64,000 nucleotides of DNA, from the NCBI GenBank assembly GCA_001939145.1, contig LSRX01000285.1:604648-668647 (forward strand), given 5' to 3'. Positions 30,556 to 41,767 of the stretch are shown piece by piece (position 1 is the first letter of the stretch; every line of letters begins with the position of its first letter). The DNA comes from Symbiodinium microadriaticum. Its lineage: Eukaryota; Sar; Dinophyceae; Suessiales; Symbiodiniaceae. Under the pieces are notes generated by a model that worked only from the letters and a program-made list of their open reading frames with translations, was not told where the DNA came from and ran no database searches. Both the position numbers and the translations under genes were made by a program.

Positions 30556-32308
30556 TTGCTTGTGCTTGCACTTGCATCCCGAAAATGTCCGGGCTCAACG
30601 TTCAATGAAACAAGCCTTCAAATGCTCCTCTCTGGTGTGTGTGTGTCAATGCTTACAAAGGCTTTGGAAGCACCAGGCAACTCCCGGGAACCCTCAGAAC
30701 AGTCTCGGGAAGCATCTTCAGAAAAAGCCTTAAGCAGTCGGGTACGGTTCCGACCCGGATCTGTCCGAAACGCTCTGCCACCTGTCCACAGCTTGGAGGA
30801 CGAGATTGAGACCACTGCAGCGAGAACAGAGACACTGTGGTATAGCTACTCTAAAAACAGGCTGGCACGGAAGACATTGCTTGAATGCCTTCGCAGCAAG
30901 ACAGTACAGCTTCCTGCGTTGCTGCTGTATGCTTGAGTACAGCTTGCTTTTGCAGCGCCGATGCCAGGACACAGTGTCACAGCAAAAGATAAGCTTTTAC
31001 AAAGCTTCCTGATAGGCACTTCACAAGTTTCTTCACAAGATCCGGCGCATCTCCCGGAAGAGAGCTTTGGTGTGTCGAGGACAAGGGAAAGAACGCGTTG
31101 CAACACGAAGAATGGGCTTGTGGGCACTGCAAGCACAGCTCGGCAGAGAAAGGCAATTGGACAGGTCACCCCTCCTCCGCGCGAAGACTCCCGCACAAGC
31201 AGGAGTGGGAACACGACGCCTGGAGCCGCTATAAAGCCAAGCCAAGGCTACGAGCAGCGCATGCGGCGCAGTACGCAACGCTGCGAAGAGAAAGAGGAAG
31301 ACGAAATCGCTTGACACACCCAAGCGGAGGCGCGGGCGAGGACGAGGGTGGGCGGCGGAGGTGTGCTTGACAGACCCAAGTGGAGGCCGAGACTAGATCA
31401 AGGCATGCTGGGGAGAAAAGCTCCGTTCAAGGCACACGGAGTCAGCATCCAAAGCCTTGAAAGTCGCCATTGGTGCAGGCCCAGTTGGCCTCACTTTGTC
31501 TTTGAGGCTACCACCACGCAGACGGGTGTTCAGACCTATCGCATCAAACTCATGACGAAGCAAAATTGCTATCTGCCTCGCACCAGCACATACCCAGAAA
31601 GTACTTGAAGCGAGGCGGCTTGGAGCCTTCGATTGCCTTCGATCTTGGTAAACGCCTATGCCAGGCGCAGCGTGCAGAGCAGCAGCTCATGCAGCCGTCC
31701 TTGACATGGAGCGCCAAAGATCGACAGATGGAGCCCACTTCTCAGGTCTCTACTCCTATCAGTCCCGAGGCATCACGAGGTTCGCAAGGCCTCCGAGCCG
31801 AAGTCCCTAAAGGCAACGCCCTGCGGCACAAAAGGACACTCATGTATGGACCAGAATGATCCAAACACAAGGACAGTAACGATGCTGCCAGAATCTCTAG
31901 CTGAACTTGCATGCTTCCAAGGGTGCTTCTACGCAGCATCCCGCGGTTCACCGCCAGTCTGAGGCGCCACAACGCAATGTTTCGTGTTGGAGCGGCAGGG
32001 GTGTAACAGTGCACTTGCGACTGCAAACTAGTCTGCCGAGACGTCCTTTCTGTCTATTTCCAGTGGAAGCCTTCCCCAATTTGTGCATCTTTGCTCCTCT
32101 GCCCCATGAGATAGTGCTATTCCACCGAGCCGTCGCAACCCGTGCTGCTGGCGTGATGGGTGCCGCTGCCTCCGAGGACAGGATTTTACATAATGCCCGT
32201 CTGTTGACGCAGTATCGCCTCAGCTGGAACCCTCATTCAAGCAAACATGCGCCCTGTGTAAAACTGTCTCGCCGAGAACAGAACCGGGATACGAATTCAA
32301 AAAGTTAG
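30556..32308 (+). CDS. Multi-exon gene candidate, unknown, charged protein
   Basis: Successive plus-strand frames have convincing composition. 30556-30936: ALEAPGNSREPSEQSREASS, VHSLEDEIETTAARTETLWY and KNRLARKTLLECLRSKTVQL. 30961-31314: AKDKLLQSFLIGTSQVSSQD and RTRERTRCNTKNGL, with a glutamate-rich tail. 31566-31859: IAFDLGKRLCQAQRAEQQLM. 31907-32308: ASEDRILHNARLLTQYRLSW and CVKLSRREQNRDTNSKS, then TAG, a plausible terminal exon. Splice boundaries were not fixed. Rich in E, R, K, S and Q, suggesting an unstructured or coiled region. It diverges from the minus-strand gene at 28911-30086. Confidence 0.35.
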
Positions 32309-32849
32309 CTTGTAATTCAGCTTTTCCATTGAAAGCACTAGTCTGCTGCTAGTTTTCGCTAAAGGTGGTGCTGCACCTCTGCTATCGCTATACGGTCCTC
32401 ATAGCTTCCTGGAAGCGCTAGATGCCAAATAGTTCACCATGTAATTGGAGCTCTTTCCACGATGACGTCTTTGATCAGACAGTTTGTCTTCAAAGCTTGG
32501 CCCTCAACTTCGAAGAAGCGTGCTTGCCACACATCAGACTTTACACTTCCCAAGTGGCTCTTGTGCTTTGCTGTGTATTTGGCGGCTGTTGGTGGCGCAT
32601 CTCTAAGCTGCATCGTGCGTGAGCGTGTGCTTTCACGGGGACAAACACATCTAGGACATCACGCTTTGCATTGGAACTGCGATAGTTGGTGCCGCCATGC
32701 GCCTGTGCTTGAACTTGATTGTACTGACGACTTCGTGGCATGGCCACTTTGGCGTGTTATCTGCTGCCTCTGATGTATGAGATCGGCAAAACAAACAAAG
32801 TTGTGCTTTGGTAAGCAACTGACGCATGCCTTGATAAGCTTCATGGCAG

Positions 32850-33219
32850 GTGCCTCCAGTATTTTACAACAAAGACTATCAGCAACCCTGGCTGGAGGCA
32901 CTAGCGAAGGCTTCTAGGAACGAACTCTACGCCCGAACAGTGCGCCCTTGCTGGCCCCGAGGCGTGCGCCCGCAACGTTGCTGGACGCAGCCTTCTGGAG
33001 ATGCAGTATTTGTGGACGCAGAGCCCCGGCAAGTGCCCCCCGATTAAGGAGTGGAGATGGTTTCTTCCACCAATCCCAGCTGACCACAGCCACCTCTTGC
33101 ACGATGCCGGACTGTCTTTTCTGGCAGTGTGTTTGAACACCGCCAACGTGACACGCAGTGATGGCACCCTTTGCGCAAAGGCTGCCCGATTCGGGCAGCT
33201 ATCCTTGAAACGGCCCTAG
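32850..33219 (+). CDS. Exon candidate(s), unknown
   Basis: After the acceptor CTTCATGGCAG (32849) one frame reads PVFYNKDYQQPWLEALAKAS and RNELYART. A second frame, open from about 32905 to a stop at 33219, reads TPEQCALAGPEACARNVAGR, LLEMQYLWTQSPGKCPPIKE and WRWFLPPIPADHSHLLHDAG. The second is longer and more convincing (tryptophans, paired cysteines). They may be alternative exon starts. No known family. Confidence 0.4.
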
Positions 33220-34346
33220 CACCGGATCCGTTTGGCAACTGCCGATGGACATGGACCTAACTTTGTGGAAAGCTCGAAGGCGTGGCGTCATTTCTTCCTT
33301 CCCTTCCTTCCCTCCCTCGCTCTGCATGACGAAGCTTTCTCCCTTCTCCTTGAGTGCAACTGCCGGGAGCACCCTCTTGCAAAGTGCAGACACAGACACT
33401 GTGCCAACAAGTGCTTCCTGCATTTCCATCCCCAAGGTGTCCCACCAGCGAAGTGCAGTAAGACATCTGGCAACAGCAGCATTCGCGGAAATGCATGACC
33501 ACTGAAATGGGAAGGCTGGATAGGAACGATGGGAAAGAGCTAAAGCGATCAACAGATCGATCCTGCCAACACCTCCTATCGTGCAAGGCGAAAGCGAGTC
33601 AGAAGCACCGGCTTACTCTCATCGAACGACTGTGCGAAGAGCCGCCGCGACGTGCACTTGAGGGAGCTGCCTGAAATTCGGGAGATCTGCAAGTAAGTCA
33701 AGTGGTCAAAACCTTCGGAAATTTCAGGCTTAAGCTAACTCGCGGAATCGGAACTGACCCTTTGACCGGAGAGGTGCGTCTGAATGTGATGCCTATGTCA
33801 CGCTGAGTCGGTGACCTGCTTCGTCAAGGTGCAGAAGAGCTCCAGTTCAAGAGGCCCCGTAGACCCGATTGCAAAGAGAGCATAGACCCGGAGGAGAAGC
33901 TCCGGCAACAAAACGCCTTTTTAGGCAGCGGTTGCCGTGCGGTCAAAAGGCAGCGACTTTTCAAAAGTGAGTTGAATTCACACCGGGCAGGTCCCAGCCG
34001 TTTGTTCATCAGCCTTTGGCCGAGGCAGGAAGAGGGACGGAGGCCCTTCAGCGAGGAGAGCTGTCAGCCGTCCCCTCCGCCCGGGCGGAGGGCCGCCAGA
34101 ATCACGCGGAGCCCGTCATCAACCGCAACTGCTGGGAATCAGGGCGGGGAGCCCCTTGGCAGGGAGAAGAGAGCAGTGTGTGGCGCCCACTTCTTGCGGT
34201 CCTGGCCCGCAGGGAGGAGGAACAAAGGATTGAAGCTGAGGTTTCTGGCAAAAACACTCTCTGGTGACTGCCTTTGACCGGGGCAGAGCGAATCAGCTGT
34301 CGCCACCAACAGGATGTCAGAGCAGCACAGCTGGCAAGATGCATAA
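33220..34346. other. Unassigned, no telomere motif
   Basis: Frames on both strands at 33232-33586 are short and pyrimidine-driven (TTCCTTCCCTTCCTTCCCTCC). 33587-34346 has no convincing coding. An inverted CCGCCCGGGCGG palindrome lies at about 34078. Confidence 0.3.
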
Positions 34347-35125
34347 TTGCGATTGAACCGTTCATGTTCAATTCGTTGGGAACAGTTGCATGCTCGACCG
34401 GCTAAGTTAGACTGGACGCGAGGATTTCGGGCCATGGAGCTTTCTACGCGCTGGACAGCCGTCTCATGGGCGAAAGACCGCATCAGAGCCTTTTCCGCGC
34501 CGACGGGATCGGCTCAGCACTGGCGAGAGAAAAAGGGGGCTGGCAGGGCCTGGCAGAAAGCACTGGGACCCCAGAAAGGAGAGCCGGAACAAGACGAGTG
34601 GCGTAGTCACCATCGGATACGAAGGAGAGAAGTGCCTGTCCGCAGGGTCTATAGGACTAACAAGGGCAGAGGGGGGGGGGGGGCATGCCGCAGGCGAACG
34701 CTGAAGCTCGGAGTCGACGTCAAGGGGAGGATCGCCCAACTCTGGGCTCAGGGCCCGAGGTTGCGTCCAGACTGGCCCTTTCTGGGCCCTTGCCCTCAGT
34801 CTGTGAGCGGACTTAACATAAAAAAAAAGGAAAGCTTCATCGGTTGCCCTCGTTTTTGGCGCTGCGCGGAAGGCCTGGCATCGCCAAATATATCCGGGCA
34901 GGAGTACCCGGAGGTGTATCCGAGTAGATCACGGGAACTGAAGCATTCCCAGTCGGTGTCCCAAGTCGATGGGTAAACGTTGCACATCCAGATCGACCTG
35001 GACAAGCTTGTTGACCTGCCGCTTCTCACATGGCTCGAGTAGTACAGCCGCCTGAGCAGCGTCGGGCTCGGCAATGCATTCATCTGACACCTTGCCTCCG
35101 GCATGGCTCTTCCGAATCTACTCAA
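34347..35125. CDS. Coding-like region, strand uncertain
   Basis: A plus-strand frame (34347-34976) ends ISGQEYPEVYPSRSRELKHS; beyond its stop the same frame continues LHIQIDLDKLVDLPLLTWLE, a second stop, then YSRLSSVGLGNAFI. The minus strand has an unbroken 109-codon frame (35125-34796) reading CNVYPSTWDTDWECFSSRDL and LGYTSGYSCPDIFGDA. Either a degenerate plus-strand gene or an intact minus-strand exon. A run of G at 34670-34681 falls in the plus-strand frame and may be a sequencing error. No family recognised. Confidence 0.25.
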
Positions 35126-35447
35126 AAAGTAAGAAGCAGAGAGGCCACCGGTCCACGCCCCTCACGCGGCGACACACATGGAGGCTTAGTATCCAGCCTG
35201 CTTTCCAAGCGTCCTTCCACGGACTGTCAAGAGGTCTTTCCAGAACCGTCGAGATGGGGCCTGCGTGGTTTTGCGGTGCCAGCTGCGACCGGTCGCCTGG
35301 CACAAGGGCCTAGCACCGCTAGCATGTGAGGGCGTCAAATCATCGTGGCGGCCGGCGAAAGCGCACGTGGCCGCAGCTATGCGCAACGGAGCAGCTGGAA
35401 GGAACAGATCCTTCACAACGACACCGACATGAGATCGCCAACATGCG

Positions 35448-36013
35448 GTGCGCACACTTCATGTAGCAGAGACGAGGACAGAGGAGCTGACAAGGCCAAA
35501 AAGCAGCGATTTTGTCAAGGCGTGGCGAGAAGGGAAACTTGATCAGCAAGATTCACAGCCTAGGCCTCAGGCTGGCCCTCACTGCAACAGCACACGGCTT
35601 CCGAGCTCAGTTGCTGTCGAATGCTATGACTTCTCAGAAGAACAAGGGGCTTCCAGAGCGAAAAGCTGCTACGACACAACAGTCCAAGGATTGCGTACAA
35701 CGTTATGGCGTATGCGGACAATCAACTCTCTGTGAAGCCTCGTGGTGATCAGCTGGCAGCTGGCAGCCAACGCTGAGTCAGCTAGCTGGTGCGGCAGACC
35801 ACGCTTCGACTCTGTCCATCTACGGGCCTTTTGGGGCACTTGGAAGGAACGAGAAAGGAACGGAAGGTTTTACGGCCGGCAACAAAAAGAGTGGAGATGC
35901 TCAGATTCGGCGATTTCATGGGACCGGGGGCCGATGTGGTTCCCAAGGAGCCAAGGGACCCTCTTGGCGAAACCACGAAGCCCACCGCGAAAATCAAGTT
36001 CATGAGTCTTTAG
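35448..36013 (+). CDS. Exon candidates with probable 3' end, unknown
   Basis: 35448-35735 reads VAETRTEELTRPKSSDFVKA, WREGKLDQQDSQPRPQ and VECYDFSEEQGASRAKSCYD. 35789-36013 reads GHLEGTRKERKVLRPATKRV, EMLRFGDFMGPGADVVPKEP and ETTKPTAKIKFMSL, then TAG. Another frame at 35512-35748 (KGNLISKIHSLGLRLALTAT) overlaps, so boundaries are uncertain. The last piece looks like a real C-terminus. No family recognised. Confidence 0.4.
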
Positions 36014-36183
36014 TAGCTGGCGCAAAATGCAGACACGTCGTCACGCGCCAGAGGGCTGTGTGTTGCTTACAGGGCTATTTTTCCACGGCTCAGGACCCAA
36101 ACCCGAAGAACGAAAGCAACGAACGCAGCAACAACCTGTGCGCCTCACGAATCGTTGCCCTGTCCGAAGAAGCTTCTCAGCTG

Positions 36184-36925
36184 TCAGAGTAAGGACTGAC
36201 ATGCCCGCAGAAGGCGTGCGTGCCAGTGCCAGGAAGATGGCTCAGTGGGCTGAAGCTGAGCGAAGACAGGTCCTGCCTTCTTCTGTGCTGAGCCATCCAA
36301 TAAGTGTCCTTGTCTGACAAAATGCGACTTTACCGTGAAGGACCTTGTCTTCTTGCTTCTGAAAGCAACTGCGGACCATCCGCCGGTCATCACATGCATC
36401 GCAAGGCCACACGAACTGCGCAAATGTACCAGTACTGAGGCCTCACCGACAGAATCAAACCTCAAAGCAGCAAGGATGGGCTCCGAATGGAATGAAGCTG
36501 GCACGGTCCGTCGCAGGATCGAAGCAGCATGAGACCACGAGACATAGACACCAGGCTTCTTGAGTGCCCGAGCCGGGAAATCTAGGGTGAAGGGCATCTT
36601 TTCACAAGATGAGCCTTTCTTCCCAAAACTGCCCTGACTGGCTCTGGAGGGCGACAGGGAGGGCTCGGCCCCGACCCCTGCGCCATGCTGCCATGACCAT
36701 GACCGGACTGTCAGGCTGAGGCTTTCGGTCTAAGGCTCCCAGCCAAAAGCAGCACTGAAAGCAGCCACGCAGTCCTCCCTGCATCCTTTTTCTGCGCGGC
36801 GTCTCGCCTTGGAGAGTCTGAAATGACCTCTGCAGCCGGGGCAGCCCTCGCCAAGAAGTGACCCTAGGAACTCTGCAACTATTGGGATGCCGGTGGCCGT
36901 CACGTCTGCGGGGCGTGAGGCACAA
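36184..36925 (-). CDS. Two minus-strand exon candidates, unknown
   Basis: 36925-36602 (TSWRGLPRLQRSFQTLQGET, CFWLGALDRKPQPDSPVMVM) and 36597-36184 (VYVSWSHAASILRRTVPASF, LAALRFDSVGEASVLVHLRS, GGWSAVAFRSKKTRSFTVKS). The second is 137 codons and looks protein-like. A shorter plus-strand frame at 36335-36532 is also plausible, so strand choice is tentative. Confidence 0.3.
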
Positions 36926-37135
36926 ATTCTGGGAGTCGCAACTGTACCGGCCCAGCGGGGAAGAAGGCCCAGACGGTTCAGGGATTCTTAGAAGTCAGCT
37001 TTTGCCAAGGCTCCGGTCAACGCCACATCTGGGATAGCTCCTGGCGGTCCCGGTCCTGGGCTTGTGCTTCTTAGGGTGTAGGAGTTTGGGGTTCGGCGCT
37101 TTGGTCCTGCCTGACGGCACAAGCCCGGCAGGCTG

Positions 37136-37306
37136 TTGTCGCAGTTGCAAGACCTTCGGCAACCAGGCATCGCAGAGTCCTTCGCAAACCTGGAAACCTT
37201 ATCAGGCGATCGCTACCTGCGAGATTCCAGCTGCTTCTGCTTCGACACGCCGCAGAAATCACTCAGCAATCCGGCTCAAGGACAACTCCGTGCAAACTCT
37301 TGGCAG
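37136..37306 (+). CDS. Exon candidate with strong donor
   Basis: Reads QPGIAESFANLETLSGDRYL and FDTPQKSLSNPAQGQLRANS and ends at TTGGCAG|GTGAGT, a consensus donor at 37307. Two other frames on this strand are also open here, so the donor supports an exon but does not settle the frame. Confidence 0.35.
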
Positions 37307-37662
37307 GTGAGTCTTCCCAAAGCACATCATTGAGCGTAAATCGAGGGGGAAGAAGAGGACAAAGGAAGCCATATGAATCGAGTTACAGAACCTGTGACGC
37401 CCAGGATTTGTGAAAGTTTGGCCACGGTCGTCATGTCAACCCGGGAACACTCTAATTCTATCCAGGTCTCTTTACACGGAAGGCTTGAGCTCTTCAAAGC
37501 ATGGAGCCCAAGAACAAGATGCAGAACTTGATCAATTGATCACCTGAGGGTGCTAAGCAGCACTGTGCCGCCACAAGCAGAAGATCCAGACTCACTCAAA
37601 CCTGGATGTCAGTCGGACTTGCAGTTGAGCGCGCTCCGGGAAAAAAAACAAGCACACTTTTC

Positions 37663-37694
37663 GGTTTAGGTTTTTTCGGTTTAGGGTTTAGGGC
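37663..37694 (+). repeat. Short interstitial telomere tract
   Basis: GGTTTAGG, a T run and TTTAGGGTTTAGGG, next to TTTTCGG repeated on each side (TTTTCGGTTTAGG and TTTTTTCGGTTTAGGG). First dense telomere units after the motif-poor 26.5-37.6 kb stretch. Confidence 0.8.
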
Positions 37695-38347
37695 TTATGG
37701 GGTTTCCCCAAGCTCTGAGAAGCCTCCTGACCCACGCGGAGCGGCCTTTTGAGTCAAGAAACGGTGAGTCAAGGACAAGAGAGCAAGACTGGAGTACCAC
37801 GTAGTCAGAACTGGTGTGGTGATTTTTGGGCTTCTTCGGACCCCACACCCTGGCGTAAGGTGGCAAGACTTGGTATGGTCTGGCAGTATATGGCGCAGCA
37901 TTGCGCCATGCGGTGTGGGCAGATCTGCAGCTCAGAGGGATCAAAACACAACGTGGATACAGATAGAATAGCAGCATCATACCTTCCGGCCGCCTGCCTT
38001 GCAGGCCTATCAGCTGCCCATCGCAGGCGTCGCAGGCGTCAGTGCTGCCAACAGAACACCCTGGCGGCAAACTCATCAACCGAAGAGCCTCATGGGTGTT
38101 CGCGATCTGTGGCGCGCAACTTGACAGTTCTGGTGACAGAGGGAGAGGCTGAGTCCGCTTGAAGGTGAAGCTACTCTCGACGAACAGCTAAACCCAAACT
38201 TGGCCAAAAAAGCCTTCCTCCCGAAAGCCCCTGGGAGCACCTTCTGGCCAGCAGGTCCTCCAAGCAATGCGTCGAAGTTACGAGAGAAGGTTCCTCATCA
38301 GGGCCTTCTGAGCTTCGAGGCATGTCAGGATGGAAGAAGCTGTGTGC

Positions 38348-38440
38348 CCACCCGGTTTAGGGTTTAGGGTTTAGGGTTTAGGGTTTAGGGGTTTAGGGGT
38401 TTAGGGGTTTAGGGTTTAGGGTTTAGGGTTTAGGCCACCC
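38348..38440 (+). repeat. Telomere array with CCACCC at both borders
   Basis: Eleven TTTAGGG or GTTTAGGG units occupy 38356-38434. CCACCC lies directly before (38348-38353, then GG) and directly after (38435-38440, then TGG). A 6-bp match is weak alone but fits the pattern at 11680 and 20182. Confidence 0.8.
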
Positions 38441-38719
38441 TGGCAAGGGCCGCACTACACAACGGCACGATGGCAGAATGGAAGGAAAGAAGGGCCAAGC
38501 TCATTCGCACCAACCCAAGCAGCGGTGGCCGTGACGAGATATCAAACCCAAGGGTATTGCTGTAGATCTTCATGAATCGGGCAAGGCATCTTCTGAAGTG
38601 AATGAAGACTTTATGGACCATTCCGAAGACTTAATAAGGACGAGTTTGCGAAGCAAAAGCGACCCTGAGAAGCTTCATCGAAGACCTGCGGGAACCATGA
38701 GCTTCCTCGGCGCGTCTCC

Positions 38720-38950
38720 GTGCCAAGTAGCTTGGCCCATTATCCAAAAAGGCCTGAGTCTGTAACTGCAGGAAGCCTCAAAGGATGGTGGGGCCAGCTG
38801 GTCTTCGCGAGGAGCACACGGAGCCTACGGCTCTGGGCTGACACCAAGGAGCGACCAAGGAAGGGCTGCAGCCAGGCGCGGCGAAGGTCACGGGAGGGCA
38901 GCCGGAGGGAAAGCTCTCTGCATGCGGCTACCCTCTGCCGAGGCTTGTAG
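38720..38950 (+). CDS. Basic exon candidate, unknown
   Basis: Reads HYPKRPESVTAGSLKGWWGQ, LVFARSTRSLRLWADTKERP and an arginine/serine-rich tail (RRRSREGSRRESS), then a stop at 38950. RS-like composition is seen in RNA-binding or splicing proteins, but this is too short to assign. The antisense frame is also open. Confidence 0.25.
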   Translation: MPSSLAHYPKRPESVTAGSLKGWWGQLVFARSTRSLRLWADTKERPRKGCSQARRRSREGSRRESSLHAATLCRGL

Positions 38951-39019
38951 GATGTCATGTGAGGATATCTCGTCTCCACAGTTAGGAGGAAGGGATGAAG
39001 ATGGCTGAAGTTCTCATAC

Positions 39020-39495
39020 CCTTCATGTAGGCAGCCTTCGGCAGCGGAAATTCATCTACGACGTGGAGTCTTGTGGAGAAGCCCAGAAATGCATGCCTCT
39101 GCCCCATGGCTTCGGCGTAGGGCGTCTTGTCGCTTCGACACACATGTGGCTCACGACGAATGTCGACTGGAACCGGCTTAAATCTTCGACGTGCGATGGA
39201 ATGTAAAGGTTTCTGATTGCCATGTAGCAAGTGTACCCAGTAAAACACCATTAATCCTGCGAAACCCACGCACGGCGACCGGTTGCGTTTAGCAAGTCTG
39301 TCAATCCACGTGCGAGAACAGACCTGCGAATCTCAGCCGTGTCCGCCCTTAGGAAACCAAGTGACGAGCCTGCAAGAAGAAGGTACGGCTCAGGTTGCAA
39401 TCGCACCTCTGCGACAATAGCTTCCACATGTATGGCCTCACAGTGTGTCCGAATGTCGGGCAGGGGCACTTCTAGGCCCGGTCCAATGACCTGCA
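39020..39495 (-). CDS. Two-exon segment, unknown
   Basis: 39495-39251 follows an acceptor GACCTGCGTGCAG and reads VIGPGLEVPLPDIRTHCEAI, EAIVAEVRLQPEPYLLLAGS and LRADTAEIRRSVLARGLTDL; its frame ends at TAA (39251). 39212-39020 follows ATGGCAATCAG and reads LHSIARRRFKPVPVDIRREP, CRSDKTPYAEAMGQRHAFLG and FPLPKAAYMK, before a donor AAGG|GTATGA. Both are convincingly protein-like and on the same strand. The donor of the first exon was not fixed. No family recognised. Confidence 0.45.
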
Positions 39496-40463
39496 CGCAG
39501 GTCCGCTGTTGACACCTCAACTGCGAAGGATATCGTCTCTTGCAGTTCTACGAAGACTGACGGAGCTCACAGAACCAGAACTGGCGTGCCAAACAAAGCA
39601 AGAAGCACCTGACACATTAACAGTGCAAGTTGCGGGGTGTACGTGTACATGGAACATACTGTATGCCGGACTTCTCTAGGTGCCAGGTCGCCGGGGGTGC
39701 GAGCCTGCTGTGTTGGTCGCAGAGCATCGTGTACGATGCAGCTCACGTCCAGGCACCGGGACACGCCGTGCTACTTGGGAGATCTTCTGTCTTGTCACAC
39801 GTCTGCGTCTGCTCAACTTCTCAGTCTCAACCCTTGCAGCGAAAATGCAACTGGCAAGGGACAGGGCTTAGGCAGTCTACAGTGGGGCGTATATAGAGGT
39901 GCAGAAAGTGGCAGTGTTTCAACAGAGCTTCGTCGAAACCCGGGACAGCACCGCCAAGAGATCAGACTGTCTCGCCTCGCTCGCGAAAGTGGCGACGTTC
40001 TCGCGGCCGGCCAGGGAGGTGCTGGACGGCCAGGGCCCATGCAGGGCTCACAGAGACACAGGCAGAGACACACGCAGAGACCGGCAAACGCAGGAGCCCG
40101 GTTGCAGAGGCAACTTAGGACTTCAGCAAGTCTCAACTCAGGAGAGTTTTTCTGGGCCTGGGCCTGGGTTCCACATCCACGAATGCCCAGGCCGTGGCCG
40201 GCTCGGCCGACTGTGGATCTGAACCGCTCTTGGCGACGGCTTTGGGAAACGAGACGGCGCGTCTGGAGGTGGCCATGGCCAAAGCAGCTTCCTCTCACAG
40301 GGCAGCAAAGTTCATGGAATAGGAGCCACTCACTCCTGTAAGCGCTCATCGTGAAGCCACAGTGGCCACTGCATCTGCACAGTGCATGAGGTGCTAAAGT
40401 AGAGCTGCAGTTCCTTGACATCGGCGCGAAACAGCAGCACATGTAACGACGCCAACGCTTAAG

Positions 40464-40667
40464 CCTAAACCACAAGTCGCTGGGGGCGATCCGTGCGACG
40501 CTTCGCATTCGATCCTGCAGGGTAAGAAGGCTGCAGTCGACTCGGACTTCGAACTGCAGAGTGACCTGAGTGAACTGGCCATTGCCAAACCTTTTACCGA
40601 GAGATATGCCTCGAAGCCTGCAGCACGTGCAGCGCACGCAGCGCGCGGCAAGAATCGTAAAGGCTAA
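40464..40667 (+). CDS. Terminal exon, unknown (no ATG)
   Basis: Preceded by acceptor-like ACGCTTAAG. Reads KPQVAGGDPCDASHSILQGK, AAVDSDFELQSDLSELAIAK and FTERYASKPAARAAHAARGK, ending NRKG before TAA at 40665-40667. The alanine/arginine/lysine-rich tail is typical of a C-terminus in an unstructured region. It lies antisense to a long minus-strand frame (39813-40691), which I rejected because it is cysteine- and leucine-rich. Confidence 0.45.
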   Translation, partial: PKPQVAGGDPCDASHSILQGKKAAVDSDFELQSDLSELAIAKPFTERYASKPAARAAHAARGKNRKG

Positions 40668-40888
40668 CTCAGGGAAGCCTGCGTCAAGCATGTGCTAAGC
40701 GTTTGCCTAGCCGCTAGGCCCTGCACCCCCTGCAGCACACATGGCCGCACACGACCTGGGAGATGTCCACGGCTAATGGCAAACATCAAGCACGCCATGC
40801 TGGCATTGGTCCACAAAGGGCAAACGGTGCGGGGCAACACAAAAGCCGTGGGGTTTGAAGTGCCGCAATCAAACTGCCAAACACACAC

Positions 40889-41080
40889 ATGCCAAGCTGG
40901 TGGCACAGATGTGCAAGCAAGTCGAAGCAGGCCGAACAGAAGGGCTTCTCGGAGAAGGTGGCGAATACTTTCTTCCCGCGTCTTGTGAGCAGCGGACAGT
41001 TCGACAAGTCAACTCTTGCTATGCTGAGCCCAGCGCAACCTATGCGGCGTTCTCCCATCTGCACAGCGCCCAAGACATGA
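40889..41080 (+). CDS. Exon candidate, unknown
   Basis: Reads CASKSKQAEQKGFSEKVANT, FFPRLVSSGQFDKSTLAMLS and PAQPMRRSPICTAPKT. Protein-like, with phenylalanines and charged residues well mixed. A further plus-strand frame runs from about 41050 to 41480 (RRHKEIKPTWVHGAFQSEKA, SILGMIEEQL) in the next phase, so a splice or frameshift lies between them. Confidence 0.35.
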   Translation: MPSWWHRCASKSKQAEQKGFSEKVANTFFPRLVSSGQFDKSTLAMLSPAQPMRRSPICTAPKT

Positions 41081-41767
41081 ATGCGTCGAAGGCCTGCGCA
41101 GACACAAAGAGATTAAGCCCACATGGGTGCATGGCGCTTTCCAGAGTGAGAAGGCCGAATACCAGTGCGCAAATGGTGGGGCCTCGCAATCATGGCTTGG
41201 ACAACTTGGCTCGGAGCTCCTCCTTATGTCAGCTACGAGAAGCCACATGTGCCACATGGCGATGTGCAAATATCGGTTCGAACGTCGCTGTGGGCGATCG
41301 ACGTCAATTCTGGGCATGATTGAAGAGCAGCTGAGCATGGTGCTCTGCTGTGCTGTGCCACGCTGTACACCATGTCTCTTGTTGTCTGCGATGGAAGCCA
41401 TCTACGGTACTCCAAGGTTTCGGCCACCACAAAGCAAAGCGAGCTCTCTGGACGCTCGCACGCGGGCTCCAGTCATTTAATGACAAAGAACAGCCAAGGC
41501 AGCCATCCTGCGTAGGACTCAGGCTCCTGCGATCCTTCCGCTCTCGTCAGCATTTAGACCATCTCAGCTCACATGCCTGTGACCGGATAACATGACATGT
41601 GAGTCTGATCGCAGACGGGAGACGCTGCCTCAGGCGGCAAGCCATGTAGGCTCACCATGCCTTCGCGCGCTTTCCGGGAGAGAAAGAATTACGAGATTAA
41701 GACTCTTGTCTGCACGGTGGGCACTCTGCACGAACCCGGAGTACCCTTGGAGCAGCCACGAAGTGCC

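Noticed and set aside
39813-40691. 292-codon minus-strand frame
   Set aside because: Cysteine-, leucine- and arginine-heavy composition without domain-like blocks. The opposite strand at 40464-40667 has a much better coding segment, so this looks like antisense openness.
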